A stretch of DNA of 64,000 nt from Listeria ivanovii subsp. londoniensis (GCF_000763495.1 NZ_CP009576.1:754001-818000), one strand, 5' to 3'; shown: positions 15,805-25,112, numbered from the stretch's first letter. Program-made: numbers and translations. Notes: generated by a model from the sequence alone, not told the origin.

Positions 15805-17064
15805 ATGTTTAACTGGTTTCGAAAATTTATAAACAAATGGAAATTTAATCAAGGTATGTACATTGAAACTATGAGTTTCGATGTGATAATTCCGTTGAAC
15901 AAGGAGGATGAACAAATGAAATTATATCATACAGAGACACAAGAGGATTTTGATGCTTTATTGGAAGAATTAAAAAACGAGGGGTATTGTTGGAGTACCG
16001 ATGAAGTTATTACGCCAGATGACTATCGATTATGGAAGAAATATGAACAAGATACGGCGATATCTGTAGGGGAAAAGGGACTTTCTTTCGGCAATATACA
16101 TTATCGTAAGCGTCTCTATCCCGAAATTGAAATTAAAGAATACAAAGCGAAGAGCCTAGAAGAAGATTTAAAGTTATATCGCACAGAAACACAAGAAGAT
16201 TTTGATGCTTTACTGAAAAAGCTGGGAAAAGAAGGGTATCGCTGGTGGTCCGGTAAAGTTATTACGTCAGATGACTCTGGCTGCTGGGAATTTTATAAGC
16301 AAAATACTGTTGTATTCGTATTGGGAGAAGTAGTAATGTATTGGAACATTAGTTATGCTAAAAATAAATACCCTTTCATACCAATTGAAAAATACAAAGC
16401 GGAGAAACTAAAAGACAGCATAAAGTTATACCAAGTAGAAACACAAATAGATTATGATGAGCTAATGAAAGAGTTGGAAAATGAAGGCTACAGTTGGGAG
16501 GGATGCACTTGTCCTACCTCGAAGGAGCGGAATTTTTGGGAATTACATGGGTCAGACAGTGTTGTACGTGCAGGGGAAGAGGTACTACACTATGGACACA
16601 TTCAATATTATAAAAATAAGTATCCAGATACGCCGATTGAAACCTTTAATGCAAATAAAAATCTAGAAGAGTTCAGTGATATACCAGAAGAAGTTTTAGG
16701 GGCAGTTGTTAAATTCTGGGATACTTGGAACGAAAAAGGTCCAGTAGGGGATTATACAGATATTATAAACATAATTAATAAGTATGCAGATAAAAGACAA
16801 CTTTTTAAGGACCGTTCATTTGGAGTGTCCTCCGGATTTGACAAAGATGGAGTATTTCGCAGCGACAACGTAAACAATCCCGCGCATTATACGAGCGGTG
16901 GCATTGAAACTCTAGACTACATCAAAGCAAAAGTATCTGATTATCCGTCATATGCGGTCGGAAATATACTTAAATATGTTTCGCGATATGAACATAAAAA
17001 CGGCTTAGAAGACTTGAAGAAAGCGCGGTTTTATTTAAATGATTTAATCGAATGGATGGAGTGA
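15805..17064 (+). CDS. Triple-repeat protein fused to C-terminal DUF3310
   Basis: 419 residues. Three tandem copies of an 84-residue domain start at about 38, 122 and 206, each beginning with a KLY...ETQ(E/I)D(F/Y)D motif and ending near an IE(K/T) segment. The C-terminus (about 356-417) is DUF3310: NPAHYTSGGIETLDYIKAK then NILKYVSRYEHKNGLEDLKK. DUF3310 is common in phage early regions, sometimes called a nucleotide-kinase-like protein; its activity is uncertain. A second start at ATG 15916 with AAGGAGG 8 bases upstream would begin exactly at repeat one, dropping a basic 37-residue leader. Confidence 0.7.
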   Translation: MFNWFRKFINKWKFNQGMYIETMSFDVIIPLNKEDEQMKLYHTETQEDFDALLEELKNEGYCWSTDEVITPDDYRLWKKYEQDTAISVGEKGLSFGNIHYRKRLYPEIEIKEYKAKSLEEDLKLYRTETQEDFDALLKKLGKEGYRWWSGKVITSDDSGCWEFYKQNTVVFVLGEVVMYWNISYAKNKYPFIPIEKYKAEKLKDSIKLYQVETQIDYDELMKELENEGYSWEGCTCPTSKERNFWELHGSDSVVRAGEEVLHYGHIQYYKNKYPDTPIETFNANKNLEEFSDIPEEVLGAVVKFWDTWNEKGPVGDYTDIINIINKYADKRQLFKDRSFGVSSGFDKDGVFRSDNVNNPAHYTSGGIETLDYIKAKVSDYPSYAVGNILKYVSRYEHKNGLEDLKKARFYLNDLIEWME

Positions 17065-17068
17065 TACA

Positions 17069-17494
17069 ATGACAAAACGATTAACTAAAGCGCAATTTCA
17101 ATATATAGAAGATGAGCTTAGACATTACTACGATACCAAAAAAGAATTAGAGCAGTTAAGGTTAAATGTTATAACAGGTTCAATATATCAAGAATACTCA
17201 GATGAAAACATCGGTGGTAGTTCTTCAGGAAATATTAGTAATCAAGTTGAACAAAGAGTTACATTGCTTGATATGGATGTTCAAATACAACGAATGAATA
17301 AAGTTGTCAGGGTCATTGATAAAGTGATTGCAAACTTAAACGAGAATGACAGGATGGTTATTAAGCTTCGTTACTGGTCACGTGAAAGATACACATGGGA
17401 ACATATTGGAATGAAGTCTCATATGGGAAGAGCAACAGCGATAAGACATCGAGACGTTGTAATAAAAGAAATTGGTAGGTTTCTTGGATTTTAA
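17069..17494 (+). CDS. RinA/ArpU-like late transcription regulator
   Basis: 141 residues. An N-terminal coiled-coil segment is followed by a sigma-region-4-like HTH (NDRMVIKLRYWSRERYTWE then GRATAIRHRDVVIKEIG). ArpU/RinA proteins end the early region of many Gram-positive phages and switch on late genes. The position here, last before the nuclease/RNA/terminase block, fits. The exact subfamily is not certain. Confidence 0.7.
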   Translation: MTKRLTKAQFQYIEDELRHYYDTKKELEQLRLNVITGSIYQEYSDENIGGSSSGNISNQVEQRVTLLDMDVQIQRMNKVVRVIDKVIANLNENDRMVIKLRYWSRERYTWEHIGMKSHMGRATAIRHRDVVIKEIGRFLGF

Positions 17495-17499
17495 TTGTG

Positions 17500-17572
17500 A
17501 GACGAAAGTGAGACTTTCGGGCATCGAAAAAGGTTTATTATAGTATTATAGGCAGGGCCTATTAAAAATGAA
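17500..17572 (+). other. Two leader hairpins before the nuclease gene
   Basis: CGAAAGT/ACTTTCG (perfect 7-bp stem, 3-base loop) at about 17504-17520, then ATAGGC/GCCTAT around 17549-17564. An AT-rich TATTATAG stretch lies between. They may be a late-region leader or operator recognised by the upstream regulator (inference). Confidence 0.35.
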
Positions 17573-17587
17573 AGTCGAGGGGACTAT

Positions 17588-18331
17588 ATGAATTTAGTTA
17601 GGTGTTGGGAATGCGAGCAATATATTTCGCAGGAAGCTTCCGTACATTTCAGAGATTTGTCTGGAGGTAGAAACTTATGCGTTGAATGCCAACATAAGTA
17701 TCGAAAAAAAATAGAAGAAAAGAAAAAAGAATATATTGCGCACAAAATCGAAGCAACACTTGAAAGAGCAATACATCTTATAGAAATGCAAGAACACTGT
17801 AGTATGAAAATGGATGAATACCTTGACCCATATAACACAGTAGCCCAATTTTATAGGAATGACAGTAGCAAGTTTGATTCTGCCCATGAAGTAATGGCTT
17901 GTATCGAATTGTTAAGAAGTCAGATTAAAGTAAAAACACAACAAAGAATAGGGCGCAAACGAGTAGATTTTATTTTGCCAGACATGAAGGTTGTATTAGA
18001 GATTGATGGAGGGCACCATCGTTTTAGGATTGGTAAAGATTCAGAACGAGATGTGTTTATCCTTAATACTTTGAATAAATCTGAACACGGTTGGGAAATT
18101 ATTAGAATACCAACTAGATTTATTGAACAAAATATTAGACGTCTTGTTCCTTCTATTAAAGCATTATATAAAGAACGTCAAGAACTAAGAAACAAACATA
18201 ATGGGTTCATTCCGTCTTATTACTCAAGAACAAATAAGATGTCTCACATATCAGCGATTAAAGGTGTTGCTTCAGATAATGAAATCGAAGCAATGGGACA
18301 TGAACTGTTAGACGGAACTGAGCATCTATAA
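17588..18331 (+). CDS. Zinc-ribbon PD-(D/E)XK endonuclease-like protein
   Basis: 247 residues. The N-terminus is a zinc ribbon with C6/C9 and C31/C34. A helical linker leads to a VSR/DUF559-type nuclease core: RVDF (D127), then VVLEIDGGHHR with E138 and D140, the D...ExD arrangement of PD-(D/E)XK enzymes, followed by WEIIRIP. It lies between the late regulator and the structured RNA region, upstream of the HNH/terminase genes. It could be a homing-type or packaging-associated nuclease. The TATAAT box of the RNA region overlaps its stop codon. Confidence 0.7.
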   Translation: MNLVRCWECEQYISQEASVHFRDLSGGRNLCVECQHKYRKKIEEKKKEYIAHKIEATLERAIHLIEMQEHCSMKMDEYLDPYNTVAQFYRNDSSKFDSAHEVMACIELLRSQIKVKTQQRIGRKRVDFILPDMKVVLEIDGGHHRFRIGKDSERDVFILNTLNKSEHGWEIIRIPTRFIEQNIRRLVPSIKALYKERQELRNKHNGFIPSYYSRTNKMSHISAIKGVASDNEIEAMGHELLDGTEHL

Positions 18332-18332
18332 T
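18327..18332 (+). promoter_or_regulatory. -10 box for the structured RNA region
   Basis: Perfect TATAAT overlapping the end of the nuclease gene. The -35 region (around 18304-18309, ACTGTT) is poor. The predicted start, near 18339, is just before the first hairpin of the RNA region, which supports a dedicated promoter. Confidence 0.45.
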
Positions 18333-18465
18333 CACATGATGACATAGCAGGAGGATGCTATGTTGCCTGGCAGAGGCTTTGTATCTGATCGTTGGTCTTG
18401 ATGGGAGACGCATCTCATTCCAACCTCACTAGTCCCAACAAGAGACACCTTCTTGTTCAATCTCA

Positions 18466-18595
18466 ATACTCGTGGCGGAATAGGTAGACGAAGCACAGGA
18501 TAGAACTAATGTAGCTAAGGAACGTATGTCTTAGCTTAAAACTCCTGTAAAACAAACTAATTAGTTCATGCAAGGTGCAAATCCTTGCCGAGTAT
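18466..18595 (+). ncRNA. tRNA-Leu-like domain inside the structured RNA
   Basis: A perfect 7-bp acceptor-like stem (ATACTCG at 18466-18472 with CGAGTAT at 18589-18595), a Leu-type D-arm sequence (TGGCGGAATAGGTAGACG) and a T-arm-like GCAAGG/CCTTGC hairpin with loop TGCAAAT. It is not a working tRNA: the T-stem is 6 bp, the loop has G in place of T55, no CCA follows, and the anticodon arm is replaced by ACAGGA/TCCTGT (18495/18543) around an inner AGCTAAG/CTTAGCT hairpin. A second helix GAACTAAT/ATTAGTTC (18503/18560) crosses it, giving a possible pseudoknot. Confidence 0.65.
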
Positions 18596-18808
18596 ATTAA
18601 CTGAATAGAACTTCGGACACCTCTTAGAAATGTGCCACAGCCGAGGACGTTTTATAATATCCATGCAACTGCTGTACGCAGTAAGTAGCTACCTCAGCCA
18701 AATCGGTAAGCAGTAGTTTGTTAAATGAGGGAAATAAAAACAAGTCATTGACGAATGGCACCGTAGAAGTTTAATGGTTTTATAACTACGGATTATATTA
18801 ATAATCAC

Positions 18809-18834
18809 AGCTCCGAATCATTCGGGGCTTTTTA
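18809..18834 (+). terminator. Intrinsic terminator of the structured RNA
   Basis: AGCTCCGAA pairs with TTCGGGGCT (9 bp, one T-G) around a 3-base loop and is followed by TTTTT. It lies just before the ribosome site of the HNH gene, separating the RNA from the packaging operon. Confidence 0.8.
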
Positions 18835-18851
18835 TATAGGAGTTGCATATC

Positions 18852-19226
18852 ATGAGTTACAAACCAACAGACCCATTTTATCTAACACAGAAGTGGAAAC
18901 GCAAACGCAAGAAGATACTTAGAAGAGATGAATACCTTTGTCAAGAAGCGAAGCGCTATGGTCGAACGGAGTCTGCTGAGATGGTTCATCATATCTTTAC
19001 AAAAGAAGAATACCCAGAACTTGCATTTGAAGATTGGAATTTAATTTCTTTATCAAATCGTTCGCATAATTCAATGCATAAGCGTGAATCTCATGAATTG
19101 ACCAGAGAAGGTCTGATGTGGGAAGAAAAGCGCAAAAAGGAATTCGAGGCATTTTATTCATCCCCCCTACCAAACGTTCTAAAAAAAGGCTCTGGGGATA
19201 CCGAGGGTGGGGACTTTTTCCAATAG
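18852..19226 (+). CDS. Phage HNH endonuclease
   Basis: 124 residues from ATG 18852, with AGGAG 9 bases upstream; the TTG at 18843 is too close to it. Contains MVHHIF, then EDWNLISLSNRSHNSMH, the HH...N...H pattern of HNH nucleases. HNH genes directly before the small terminase gene are a fixed feature of HK97-type phages with P27-family terminases, where the nuclease assists packaging. Confidence 0.85.
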   Translation: MSYKPTDPFYLTQKWKRKRKKILRRDEYLCQEAKRYGRTESAEMVHHIFTKEEYPELAFEDWNLISLSNRSHNSMHKRESHELTREGLMWEEKRKKEFEAFYSSPLPNVLKKGSGDTEGGDFFQ

Positions 19227-19266
19227 CGCGATGATGAGAAAACTTTTTTAGAAAGGAGGAACTTCA

Positions 19267-19641
19267 ATGGCAAAAAAGAGTAAAGTTGAAAGTATAGAAA
19301 AATATAAACCTCTCTCTGTAAAAGAAAGAGTGATCCAAGATATGAAAGGATTGGGAGTTTATAAAACGGAGTACGACAATATCATAACTATTTATTGTGA
19401 TTTATTAACTCAATACGATGATGCGCAGAAGAAATTTATTGACTCTAATTATCAATACGAAACTTCAACAGCAGCTGGCGGAACAAAGAAATCTGCTATT
19501 GTAGCAACTCTGGAAAATCTAAGAAAAGACATCATTGCTTACTCTGACCGATTGTGTTTAAACCCGCGTGCAATCGAAAACATCACAACTGAAAATAAAA
19601 AGCAATCTAGCTTATCGGATATATTGAGTGAAATGCGATGA
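19267..19641 (+). CDS. Terminase small subunit (P27 family)
   Basis: 124 residues, preceded by AGAAAGGAGG. Helical throughout with the P27-type order: [19 protein letters not shown] then a conserved ending with [11 protein letters not shown]. The subunit recognises phage DNA and feeds it to the large subunit. Its stop overlaps the terL start (ATGA). Confidence 0.85.
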   Translation: MAKKSKVESIEKYKPLSVKERVIQDMKGLGVYKTEYDNIITIYCDLLTQYDDAQKKFIDSNYQYETSTAAGGTKKSAIVATLENLRKDIIAYSDRLCLNPRAIENITTENKKQSSLSDILSEMR

Positions 19642-21389
19642 CTGCAATAGATTTTTCAAATTACGATAGTGTGATGAATTATGTAAATGATGTTGTGAAA
19701 GGCAAAAAAATAGCGGGGAAAGAAATACAACAAGCGGCGAAAAGATTTAAAAAGGATTTGAAAAATAAAGAATACGAATTCAATCCTAAAGATGCAGAAT
19801 TTGTGATTGGGATTATTGAAAGAACTTTTGTTCATGATCAAGGGGAAAGAATTGACGGAACTCCGCTTCGAGGTAGTCCGTTTATTTTAGAGCCCTGGCA
19901 AAAATTTATTATTTATTCCTTATTGGGATTTTATATAAAGGGTACAATCATTAGACGTTTCAAAGAAGCGTTTATTTTTTTACCTCGAAAAAACGGTAAA
20001 ACTAGATTTGTTGCAGCATTGTCGTGGGCGTTAGCACTTTTAGAAAGAAAGTCGGGGTCAAAAATTTATATCGTTGGCGCTGCTTTGGAACAATCTTTAC
20101 AAAGCTTTAATTTCATTAACTTTAATATTAAAGAAATGGGAGAAGAGGATTCATTTCGTGTTTTAGATAATAACCAAGAGCATAGCATTTCTGGTGATTT
20201 TGGAGATGGTTCTTTATATATTAAAGCACTAGCTGCTAACCCAGACCGACAAGATTCCCTCAATTGCAATGTAGGAATTGCAGACGAATTACATGCGTAT
20301 AAAACTCCTAAACAGTACAACATTATAAAGGAAGCAATGAAGGCATATACAAATAAACTGATGATTGGTATCACTACGGCTGGTGATAATATGAGCTCTT
20401 TTTGTTATCAGCGCTTACAGTATTGCAAAAAGATTTTAGACGACACTGTAAAAGATGAGGCTTATTTTGTTTTTATAGCAAAAGCGGATGAAGATAAAAA
20501 AGGCGAAGTGGATTACACAAATCCAATACAACATGAAAAAGCAAATCCAAATTACGGGATTACTATCCGACCTGCTGATATGACAAATGACAGTTTACAA
20601 GCGCAAAACGATCCGCAGCAAAGAAAAGACTTTCTATCTAAATCTTTAAATATATATACTAGCGCAATGAAAGCATACTTTAATATAGATGAGTTTAAAA
20701 CTTCTGATTCAAAATATAACTGGACCTTAGAAGAATTAGCTAAACTGCCGATTAAATGGTACGGCGGTGCCGACTTGGCAAAACTTCATGATTTAACAGC
20801 AGCCGCGCTTTATGGAAGATATGTAATGAATGACGGTGTGGAAGTAGACATTGTTATCACACATGCTTTCTTTCCAGTTGTAATGGCAAATAAAAAAGCG
20901 GATGAGGACAATATACCATTATTTGGTTGGAAGGATGATGGAGTATTGACAATGACGAACACTCCGACTACCAATTTCGCGGTGATAGTCAACTGGTTTA
21001 AAGAAATGAAGAATAAAGGTTTTGACATTAAACTTGTAGGCTTTGACAAAAAATTCGGTCGTGAATTCTTTTACTTGATGAAAAAGAGCGGTATTAAAAT
21101 AGTAGACCAACCTCAATATTTCTATAAAAAATCAGAAGGATTTAGACGTATTGAAACAAAAGCAAAAGATGGACATTTTTATTATTGTCACAATCAATCA
21201 TTTGAATATTGTGTTCAAAATGTCCGAGCTATTGAAAAAACGGATGACATGATTCAATACGAAAAAGTAGATGGCGATGGTGGTTCGCAACGTATTGACT
21301 TGTTCGATGCCGCAGTATTTGGAGCTGTGCAAATGTTAGAAGATATACAAATGAGTGCAGTAGCAAGCAAATGGCTTAATTCAAATTGA
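19638..21389 (+). CDS. Terminase large subunit
   Basis: 583 residues, the usual length. Walker A PRKNGKT at 116-122, Walker B/catalytic GIADE (D214, E215) and, in the nuclease domain, [13 protein letters not shown] with D377 and D383. It packages DNA into proheads and cuts concatemers. It belongs to the HK97/phi-type terminase group that pairs with P27 small subunits and an HNH protein, both present just upstream. Confidence 0.95.
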   Translation: MTAIDFSNYDSVMNYVNDVVKGKKIAGKEIQQAAKRFKKDLKNKEYEFNPKDAEFVIGIIERTFVHDQGERIDGTPLRGSPFILEPWQKFIIYSLLGFYIKGTIIRRFKEAFIFLPRKNGKTRFVAALSWALALLERKSGSKIYIVGAALEQSLQSFNFINFNIKEMGEEDSFRVLDNNQEHSISGDFGDGSLYIKALAANPDRQDSLNCNVGIADELHAYKTPKQYNIIKEAMKAYTNKLMIGITTAGDNMSSFCYQRLQYCKKILDDTVKDEAYFVFIAKADEDKKGEVDYTNPIQHEKANPNYGITIRPADMTNDSLQAQNDPQQRKDFLSKSLNIYTSAMKAYFNIDEFKTSDSKYNWTLEELAKLPIKWYGGADLAKLHDLTAAALYGRYVMNDGVEVDIVITHAFFPVVMANKKADEDNIPLFGWKDDGVLTMTNTPTTNFAVIVNWFKEMKNKGFDIKLVGFDKKFGREFFYLMKKSGIKIVDQPQYFYKKSEGFRRIETKAKDGHFYYCHNQSFEYCVQNVRAIEKTDDMIQYEKVDGDGGSQRIDLFDAAVFGAVQMLEDIQMSAVASKWLNSN

Positions 21390-21402
21390 GGGAGGTGAAC
21401 AA

Positions 21403-22584
21403 ATGAATTGGAGAATTAAAGTTCCGTGGAGAAAGAAACGATCTCAAGACTTTGGTTTTGTTTGGAATGGAGAGTCTTATAATTTTGCGTTGAATAGCGG
21501 ATATACTAAGCTTTCCGATAATGCAGAGGTGAAAATTGCCGTCGATAAAATAGCAGACTTAGTTTCTAACATGACGGTGCATTTGATGGAAAATACGGAA
21601 AAAGGAGATATTAGAATTAGAGACGAATTGTCTCGAAAGATTGATATTAATCCGTACTCACTCATGACTCGAAAAACATGGATTTATAACATCGTATCTA
21701 ATTTGTTACTTTATGGTGATGGAAATGCGATTGTTTTACCTGAAATAAAAAATGGATTGATTAGCGAGTTAAAACCCCTTGACCCAGCTCTAATTGATTT
21801 CGATGTAAGCGACGATTCGTATAAGATTCATTATAAAAATAAAACATACTATCCTGACGAAGTGGTCCATTTTGCTATTAATCCAGATCCGGAATATCCG
21901 TTTATCGGAACAGGTTATAGGATAGCTTTAAAATCACTTGTGGATAATTTAAATCAAGCAACAGCAACAAAAAAAGCATTTATGAGCAGTAAATTTATGC
22001 CGAACTTGATTGTAAAAGTAGATGCAAATGCGGCAGAATTGGCATCGGAAAAAGGCAAAAACAAAATTGAAGATATGTATTTAAAACGGACAGAAGAAGG
22101 AAAACCTTGGATAATTCCAGCGGATTTAATAGAAATAGAACAGGTTAAACCTTTGAGCTTGACTGATATTGCTATTAATGAAGCAGTAAATATTGATAAG
22201 AAAACAGTAGCGGGACTCTTAGGAGTACCTGCTTTTTTTCTTGGTGTTGGAGAGTTTAACAAAAATGAATTCAATAATTTTATCAATACTCGAATTATGT
22301 CAATCGCAATGATTATCTCGCAAACGTTGACTAGAGATTTATTAATCAGTCCATCACGATTTTTCAAACTAAATCCTCGAAGTTTATACTCATACGACAT
22401 TACGGAATTAGTTACTGCAGGTGGTCAAATGGTGGATAGAATGGCAATGAGCAGGAACGAACTTCGTGACTGGATTGGTATGGCGCCTCGTGAAGACATG
22501 GAAGAATTACTTGCGTTAGAAAACTTCATCCCTGTTGAAAAGCTAGGAAACCAAAACAAGCTTAAAGGAGGTGATGATGAATGA
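21403..22584 (+). CDS. Portal protein (HK97 family)
   Basis: 393 residues, typical. It has the phage portal core: [10 protein letters not shown]-like segment [15 protein letters not shown], then [19 protein letters not shown] and a [12 protein letters not shown] loop. GAGGTG is 7 bases before the ATG. It forms the dodecamer through which DNA enters the capsid. It overlaps the protease gene by 4 bases. Confidence 0.95.
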   Translation: MNWRIKVPWRKKRSQDFGFVWNGESYNFALNSGYTKLSDNAEVKIAVDKIADLVSNMTVHLMENTEKGDIRIRDELSRKIDINPYSLMTRKTWIYNIVSNLLLYGDGNAIVLPEIKNGLISELKPLDPALIDFDVSDDSYKIHYKNKTYYPDEVVHFAINPDPEYPFIGTGYRIALKSLVDNLNQATATKKAFMSSKFMPNLIVKVDANAAELASEKGKNKIEDMYLKRTEEGKPWIIPADLIEIEQVKPLSLTDIAINEAVNIDKKTVAGLLGVPAFFLGVGEFNKNEFNNFINTRIMSIAMIISQTLTRDLLISPSRFFKLNPRSLYSYDITELVTAGGQMVDRMAMSRNELRDWIGMAPREDMEELLALENFIPVEKLGNQNKLKGGDDE

Positions 22585-23165
22585 CTAATAGAAATGGAGC
22601 ACGTCAAATAGTCAATAGACGAGCAGAACTAAATACAAATGAAACAGATGAAAGCGAAAAAGTCATTGAAGGCTATTTCGCTGTTTTTAATTCTGAAACA
22701 GAATTATTTCCCGGCGCTTTTGAAGAAATATTACCCGGCGCTTTTGACAATACGTTAGAAAACGATGTTAGAGCTTTAATCAATCATGATACCGCACTTG
22801 TTTTAGGACGGAATGTTTCTGAGACTCTATCACTCCGTGTAGATGACAAAGGACTTTGGGGACAAATAAAAATTAATCCTTTAGATTCCGATGCAATTAA
22901 TTTGTATGAACGAGTGAAACGAGGGGATGTAAGTCAATGCAGTTTCGGTTTCAACATTATTAAAGAACAAGAAGAATGGCGTGATGATGGTTCAGTCAAA
23001 TGGTCGTTAGAAGAAGTAGAACTACATGAAGTTTCTGTTTGTACATTTCCAGCTTATTCAGATACAGGTGTCGAAGCGAGACAAAATGATGTCAAAAAAC
23101 ATGAACAACGAAAACTAGAAGCAAAAAAAAATCAATTAAAGGAGAGATTGAAATTATGGCATTAA
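22581..23165 (+). CDS. Prohead protease (HK97 family, U35/S78)
   Basis: 194 residues. [11 protein letters not shown] opens the fold, LINHD carries the catalytic His (H69) and SQCSFGF the catalytic Ser (about 118-121). It cleaves the delta domain of the major capsid protein encoded next. It overlaps the capsid gene by 10 bases. Confidence 0.92.
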   Translation: MTNRNGARQIVNRRAELNTNETDESEKVIEGYFAVFNSETELFPGAFEEILPGAFDNTLENDVRALINHDTALVLGRNVSETLSLRVDDKGLWGQIKINPLDSDAINLYERVKRGDVSQCSFGFNIIKEQEEWRDDGSVKWSLEEVELHEVSVCTFPAYSDTGVEARQNDVKKHEQRKLEAKKNQLKERLKLWH

Positions 23166-24343
23166 AACAATTAATGATTCAAAAAAAATTAGATTCAAAA
23201 CGCAGTGAATTAGAGGAGTTGGAAACTCGTTCTAAATCTTTTAAAGAACAAGAAGACGTATTAACTCGCGCACTTGAAGAAGCAAAAACGGAAGAAGAAG
23301 TTAACACTGTTGAAAAAAGTGTTGATGATTTGGAAAACGAAAAAGAAAAATTAGAAAAAGAACGTGACGAATTAACAGCAAAAATAAAAGAGTTGGAAAA
23401 AGAACTAGAAGAAGCAAATGAAAAACCTAACGCTTCTAAAGACGAAGAAAAAGGAGAGGACGAAGAGCGCATGGGAAAATATAAAGATAAAGAAGTACGT
23501 AGTGCAGTAAATACATTTATTCGTACGAAAGGGCAAACGCGAGCTGGGTTAGTATCTACTGATGCAGGCGTTATTATTCCAGAAGAAATTATTTATTCAC
23601 CTGAAAAGGAAGTCAAGACTGTCACTAATTTAGCTGAATTAGTATCTAAAACAAAAGTTAGCACCGCTTCTGGTAAATATCCGATTTTAAAACGTGCTAC
23701 AGCTCGATTAAATTCTGTACCTGAACTGGAAGCTAATCCTCAACTAGCAAAACCTGAATTTGAGCAAATTAATTGGGAAGTTGTAACTTATCGTGGAGCT
23801 ATTCCGATTTCTCAAGAATCTATTGACGATGCGGCAGTCGACTTAGTTAGCATCGTATCGGAAAATGCACAGGAACAAAAAATCAATACAACAAATTATG
23901 CTATTTCAGAAGTGTTAAAAACATTTACTGCTAAAGCTGTGACAGATACAGATGATATTAAACAAATTCTAAATGTAACATTAGATCCTGCATACGAACG
24001 TAATGCGGTCGTATCTCAAAGTTTTCTACAGTGGGTTGATACTTTGAAAGATTCCGACGGTCAATATATTTTACATCGTGATATTACTTCACCTTCCGGA
24101 ACTTCTCTGTTCGGAATTAAATTGGAAGTTGTTAATGATGAACTTCTAGGTCTCGCAGGAGAAGCACATGCATTTTTAGGCGATTTAAAACGTGCTGTTC
24201 TATTTGCTGACCGTGTGGACATCACCGCGCGTTGGGTAGAGAACGAAATCTACGGTCAATATTTACAAATCGGCACTCGTTTTGATGTAAAACAAGCAGA
24301 TTCTAAAGCTGGATATTTCTTAACATTCACACAAGGAGCGTGA
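23156..24343 (+). CDS. Major capsid protein (HK97 fold)
   Basis: 395 residues. Residues 5-90 form a strongly charged coiled coil, the delta scaffold domain removed by the protease; the mature shell protein likely starts around 100-110. GYFLTFTQGA and AGLVSTDAGVIIPEEI are typical of Firmicute HK97-fold capsids. It is the structural coat of the head. Confidence 0.95.
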   Translation: MALKQLMIQKKLDSKRSELEELETRSKSFKEQEDVLTRALEEAKTEEEVNTVEKSVDDLENEKEKLEKERDELTAKIKELEKELEEANEKPNASKDEEKGEDEERMGKYKDKEVRSAVNTFIRTKGQTRAGLVSTDAGVIIPEEIIYSPEKEVKTVTNLAELVSKTKVSTASGKYPILKRATARLNSVPELEANPQLAKPEFEQINWEVVTYRGAIPISQESIDDAAVDLVSIVSENAQEQKINTTNYAISEVLKTFTAKAVTDTDDIKQILNVTLDPAYERNAVVSQSFLQWVDTLKDSDGQYILHRDITSPSGTSLFGIKLEVVNDELLGLAGEAHAFLGDLKRAVLFADRVDITARWVENEIYGQYLQIGTRFDVKQADSKAGYFLTFTQGA

Positions 24344-24347
24344 GAAT

Positions 24348-24527
24348 ATGAGTAAATATGTTGTGCTAAAAAGTTTTTCTGATTTGGAAGATGGAAAGCA
24401 TATTTATCGTAAAGGGGATAAATATCCTTTTCGCGGGAAACCGAAAAAACCTCGTGTAGATGAATTATTGTCATCTGATAATAAATTAGGTGAACCGCTT
24501 ATTGCAGAGTTAGAAAGTGATAAGTGA
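24348..24527 (+). CDS. Small head-region protein
   Basis: 59 residues starting 5 bases after the capsid stop. It begins SKYVVLKSFSDLEDGKHIYRKGDKYPF, the short beta-hairpin motif seen in small proteins that follow capsid genes in such phages (often compared with an SH3-like or Rho-N type domain). Exact role unknown; the stop overlaps the next gene. Confidence 0.65.
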   Translation: MSKYVVLKSFSDLEDGKHIYRKGDKYPFRGKPKKPRVDELLSSDNKLGEPLIAELESDK

Positions 24528-24817
24528 TGAATACAGACACTGTTTTAGAACTTGTTAAAGCAAGGGAAGGTATTTCTAGCAATGTTAGAGATACCTATTT
24601 GCTTGCAATAATCAGCGGAGTAATTCAAGAATTAGAAAATGAAAAAAGCATTGTTTTAAATGCTGACGATGCGAATCATTTAATGTTTGTAGTTGACTAC
24701 ACTTCTTGGAGATACAACAATCGTGAATCTGAAAACATGCCACGCCATTTACAGTATCGTTTACACAATCTTATTATTCAATATCGAGAGGTGGGCATAG
24801 ATGAACTGGAACAATGA
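24527..24817 (+). CDS. Head-tail connector (gp6-like adaptor)
   Basis: 96 residues from ATG 24527. All-helical, with NVRDTYLLAIISGVIQELENE and YTSWRYNNRESENMPRHLQYRLHNLII, the pattern of phage connector proteins that bind under the portal ring. The location right after the capsid cluster supports it. Confidence 0.8.
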   Translation: MNTDTVLELVKAREGISSNVRDTYLLAIISGVIQELENEKSIVLNADDANHLMFVVDYTSWRYNNRESENMPRHLQYRLHNLIIQYREVGIDELEQ

Positions 24818-25106
24818 GGTCACTTTAGTTTCAGAAAAATTGATTATGGACGATGTAGGGAATCAAATTCCACAAACATTCGAAAATGTCATACTCTGTG
24901 AAAAGAAAAACGTCACACGTCAAGAATTCTACGAAGCTAGTTCTAGCGGATTCAAACCATCCCTCGTTTTGAATATACATGCTTACGAATATAACAATGA
25001 AACAAAGCTTATTTTTGAAGGCGAAATGTATGTAATTATTCGAACGTATAATGTTGATTTAGAAAGATTAGAATTAACATGTGAACGTGATTTGGGAAAG
25101 CGGTGA
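24801..25106 (+). CDS. Head-tail joining / head closure protein
   Basis: 101 residues, beta-rich (TLVSEKLIMDDVGNQIP, LIFEGEMYVIIRTYNV), matching the SPP1 gp16-like head-closure family. It overlaps the connector gene by 17 bases, as usual for compact head-tail operons. Confidence 0.75.
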   Translation: MNWNNEVTLVSEKLIMDDVGNQIPQTFENVILCEKKNVTRQEFYEASSSGFKPSLVLNIHAYEYNNETKLIFEGEMYVIIRTYNVDLERLELTCERDLGKR

Positions 25107-25112
25107 TAGAAT

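Larger units (their letters stand above)
18339..18834 (+). ncRNA. Candidate large structured phage RNA (about 500 nt)
   Basis: No ORF fits here, and the composition is clearly less AT-rich than the neighbours. In order: a perfect 8-bp hairpin at 18342-18363 with GGAGGA loop; GTTGG/CCAAC enclosing a GAGA/TCTC helix near 18390-18424; AACAAGA/TCTTGTT at 18437-18456; a tRNA-like domain at 18466-18595; ACTGC/GCAGT at 18668-18682 inside a longer ACTGCTG/CAGTAGT helix; CCGTAG/CTACGG at 18761-18791; and a terminator at 18809-18834. Size, complexity, phage setting and tRNA association recall the ROOL and GOLLD RNA classes, but I cannot confirm membership by eye. Confidence 0.7.

Noticed and set aside
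15651-15836. Leftward 61-codon ORF over the GTAAC repeats
   Set aside because: It crosses the repeat array and the start of the next gene, lacks a ribosome site, and its codons simply reflect the repeats.
18466-18595. Functional tRNA-Leu with an intron
   Set aside because: The T-stem and T-loop are abnormal, no usable anticodon loop is restored by removing the insertion, and group I intron core elements are not visible in so few bases.
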